Below, piece after piece: positions 63,835 through 64,000 of a stretch of DNA of 64,000 nt. The first letter of the stretch is position 1. Every line of letters begins with the position of its first letter. The notes beneath the pieces are model-generated. The model was not told the origin of the DNA and ran no database searches. It saw only the letters and a program-made list of their open reading frames with translations. A program made the position numbers and the translations under genes. This DNA comes from Daphnia pulex (Eukaryota; Arthropoda; Branchiopoda; Diplostraca; Daphniidae): contig NC_060019.1 in the NCBI RefSeq assembly GCF_021134715.1, positions 9,114,001 to 9,178,000 on the forward strand, given 5' to 3'.

Positions 63835-64000
63835 GTTTGATATGTGAGGAGTGAAATGTTCATTAAGGTGTGTGAAGAAAAGAAAACAAGTTTTCAATGA
63901 GCATGACCCAATACAAAGCAGAAAAGGGATGACGGGAAAGAGAAAATTGGGGCAAACCGCAAGCTGTATTCGTTCACTTTCACTGTCTCCGATCTCTCCC

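Overview
The window is arthropod nuclear DNA and most resembles a cladoceran crustacean such as Daphnia. This rests on intron-rich genes whose introns are mostly 50-80 nt with GT..AG ends, on arthropod gene families (a chemosensory protein, an elevenin neuropeptide precursor), and on a BEL/Pao retrotransposon. Species identity is an inference; no rRNA or mitochondrial marker is present. Exon limits were set by hand from splice signals and reading-frame closure, so single-base errors are possible.

Layout. 1-7,970 is low-complexity GA/CT/T-rich DNA with no gene I can support. 7,971-20,522 carries four minus-strand genes: a LAPTM4-like four-pass membrane protein, an elevenin neuropeptide precursor, YIPF6 (Golgi Yip1 family) and TMEM131 (collagen/secretory cargo factor). 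22,524-26,980 is synaptotagmin 1 (minus), with long microsatellite-rich introns and probable 5' non-coding exons further upstream. 30,278-32,257 is BTBD10 (minus). 33,350-36,000 is a graveyard of intron-bearing fragments of two host genes, EXOSC7 (RRP42) and cyclin G, in mixed orientation. 37,005-43,688 is a complete rve-integrase DNA transposon (IS3EU/Ginger-like) with 1.3-kb terminal inverted repeats, a 6-bp target duplication and two divergent genes. 43,863-54,145 is a compact housekeeping block: IF-3-like protein, a small single-pass membrane protein, DPH3, eIF3m, cytosolic cysteinyl-tRNA synthetase, SDHAF2 and ETFRF1. A 1.5-kb MULE-like non-autonomous element sits between the divergent pair SDHAF2/ETFRF1. 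54,183-62,544 is POLR1D (RPAC2, minus), split by a whole-looking 7.9-kb BEL/Pao element. 63,378-63,774 is a chemosensory protein.

How the parts fit together. Most genes are unlinked housekeeping or neuronal genes. The mitochondrial and translation genes at 44-54 kb are tightly packed, with convergent ends 37-120 bp apart. SDHAF2 and ETFRF1 share one intergenic region and both act on mitochondrial flavoproteins. Three unrelated mobile elements have landed in this gene-dense block: one 168 bp upstream of the IF-3-like start codon, one 79 bp upstream of the SDHAF2 start codon, and one exactly on a 3' splice site of POLR1D. At that site the end of the LTR plus the duplicated target base rebuilds the acceptor AG. 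The sharply defined target duplications and near-identical terminal repeats suggest that all three insertions are recent.
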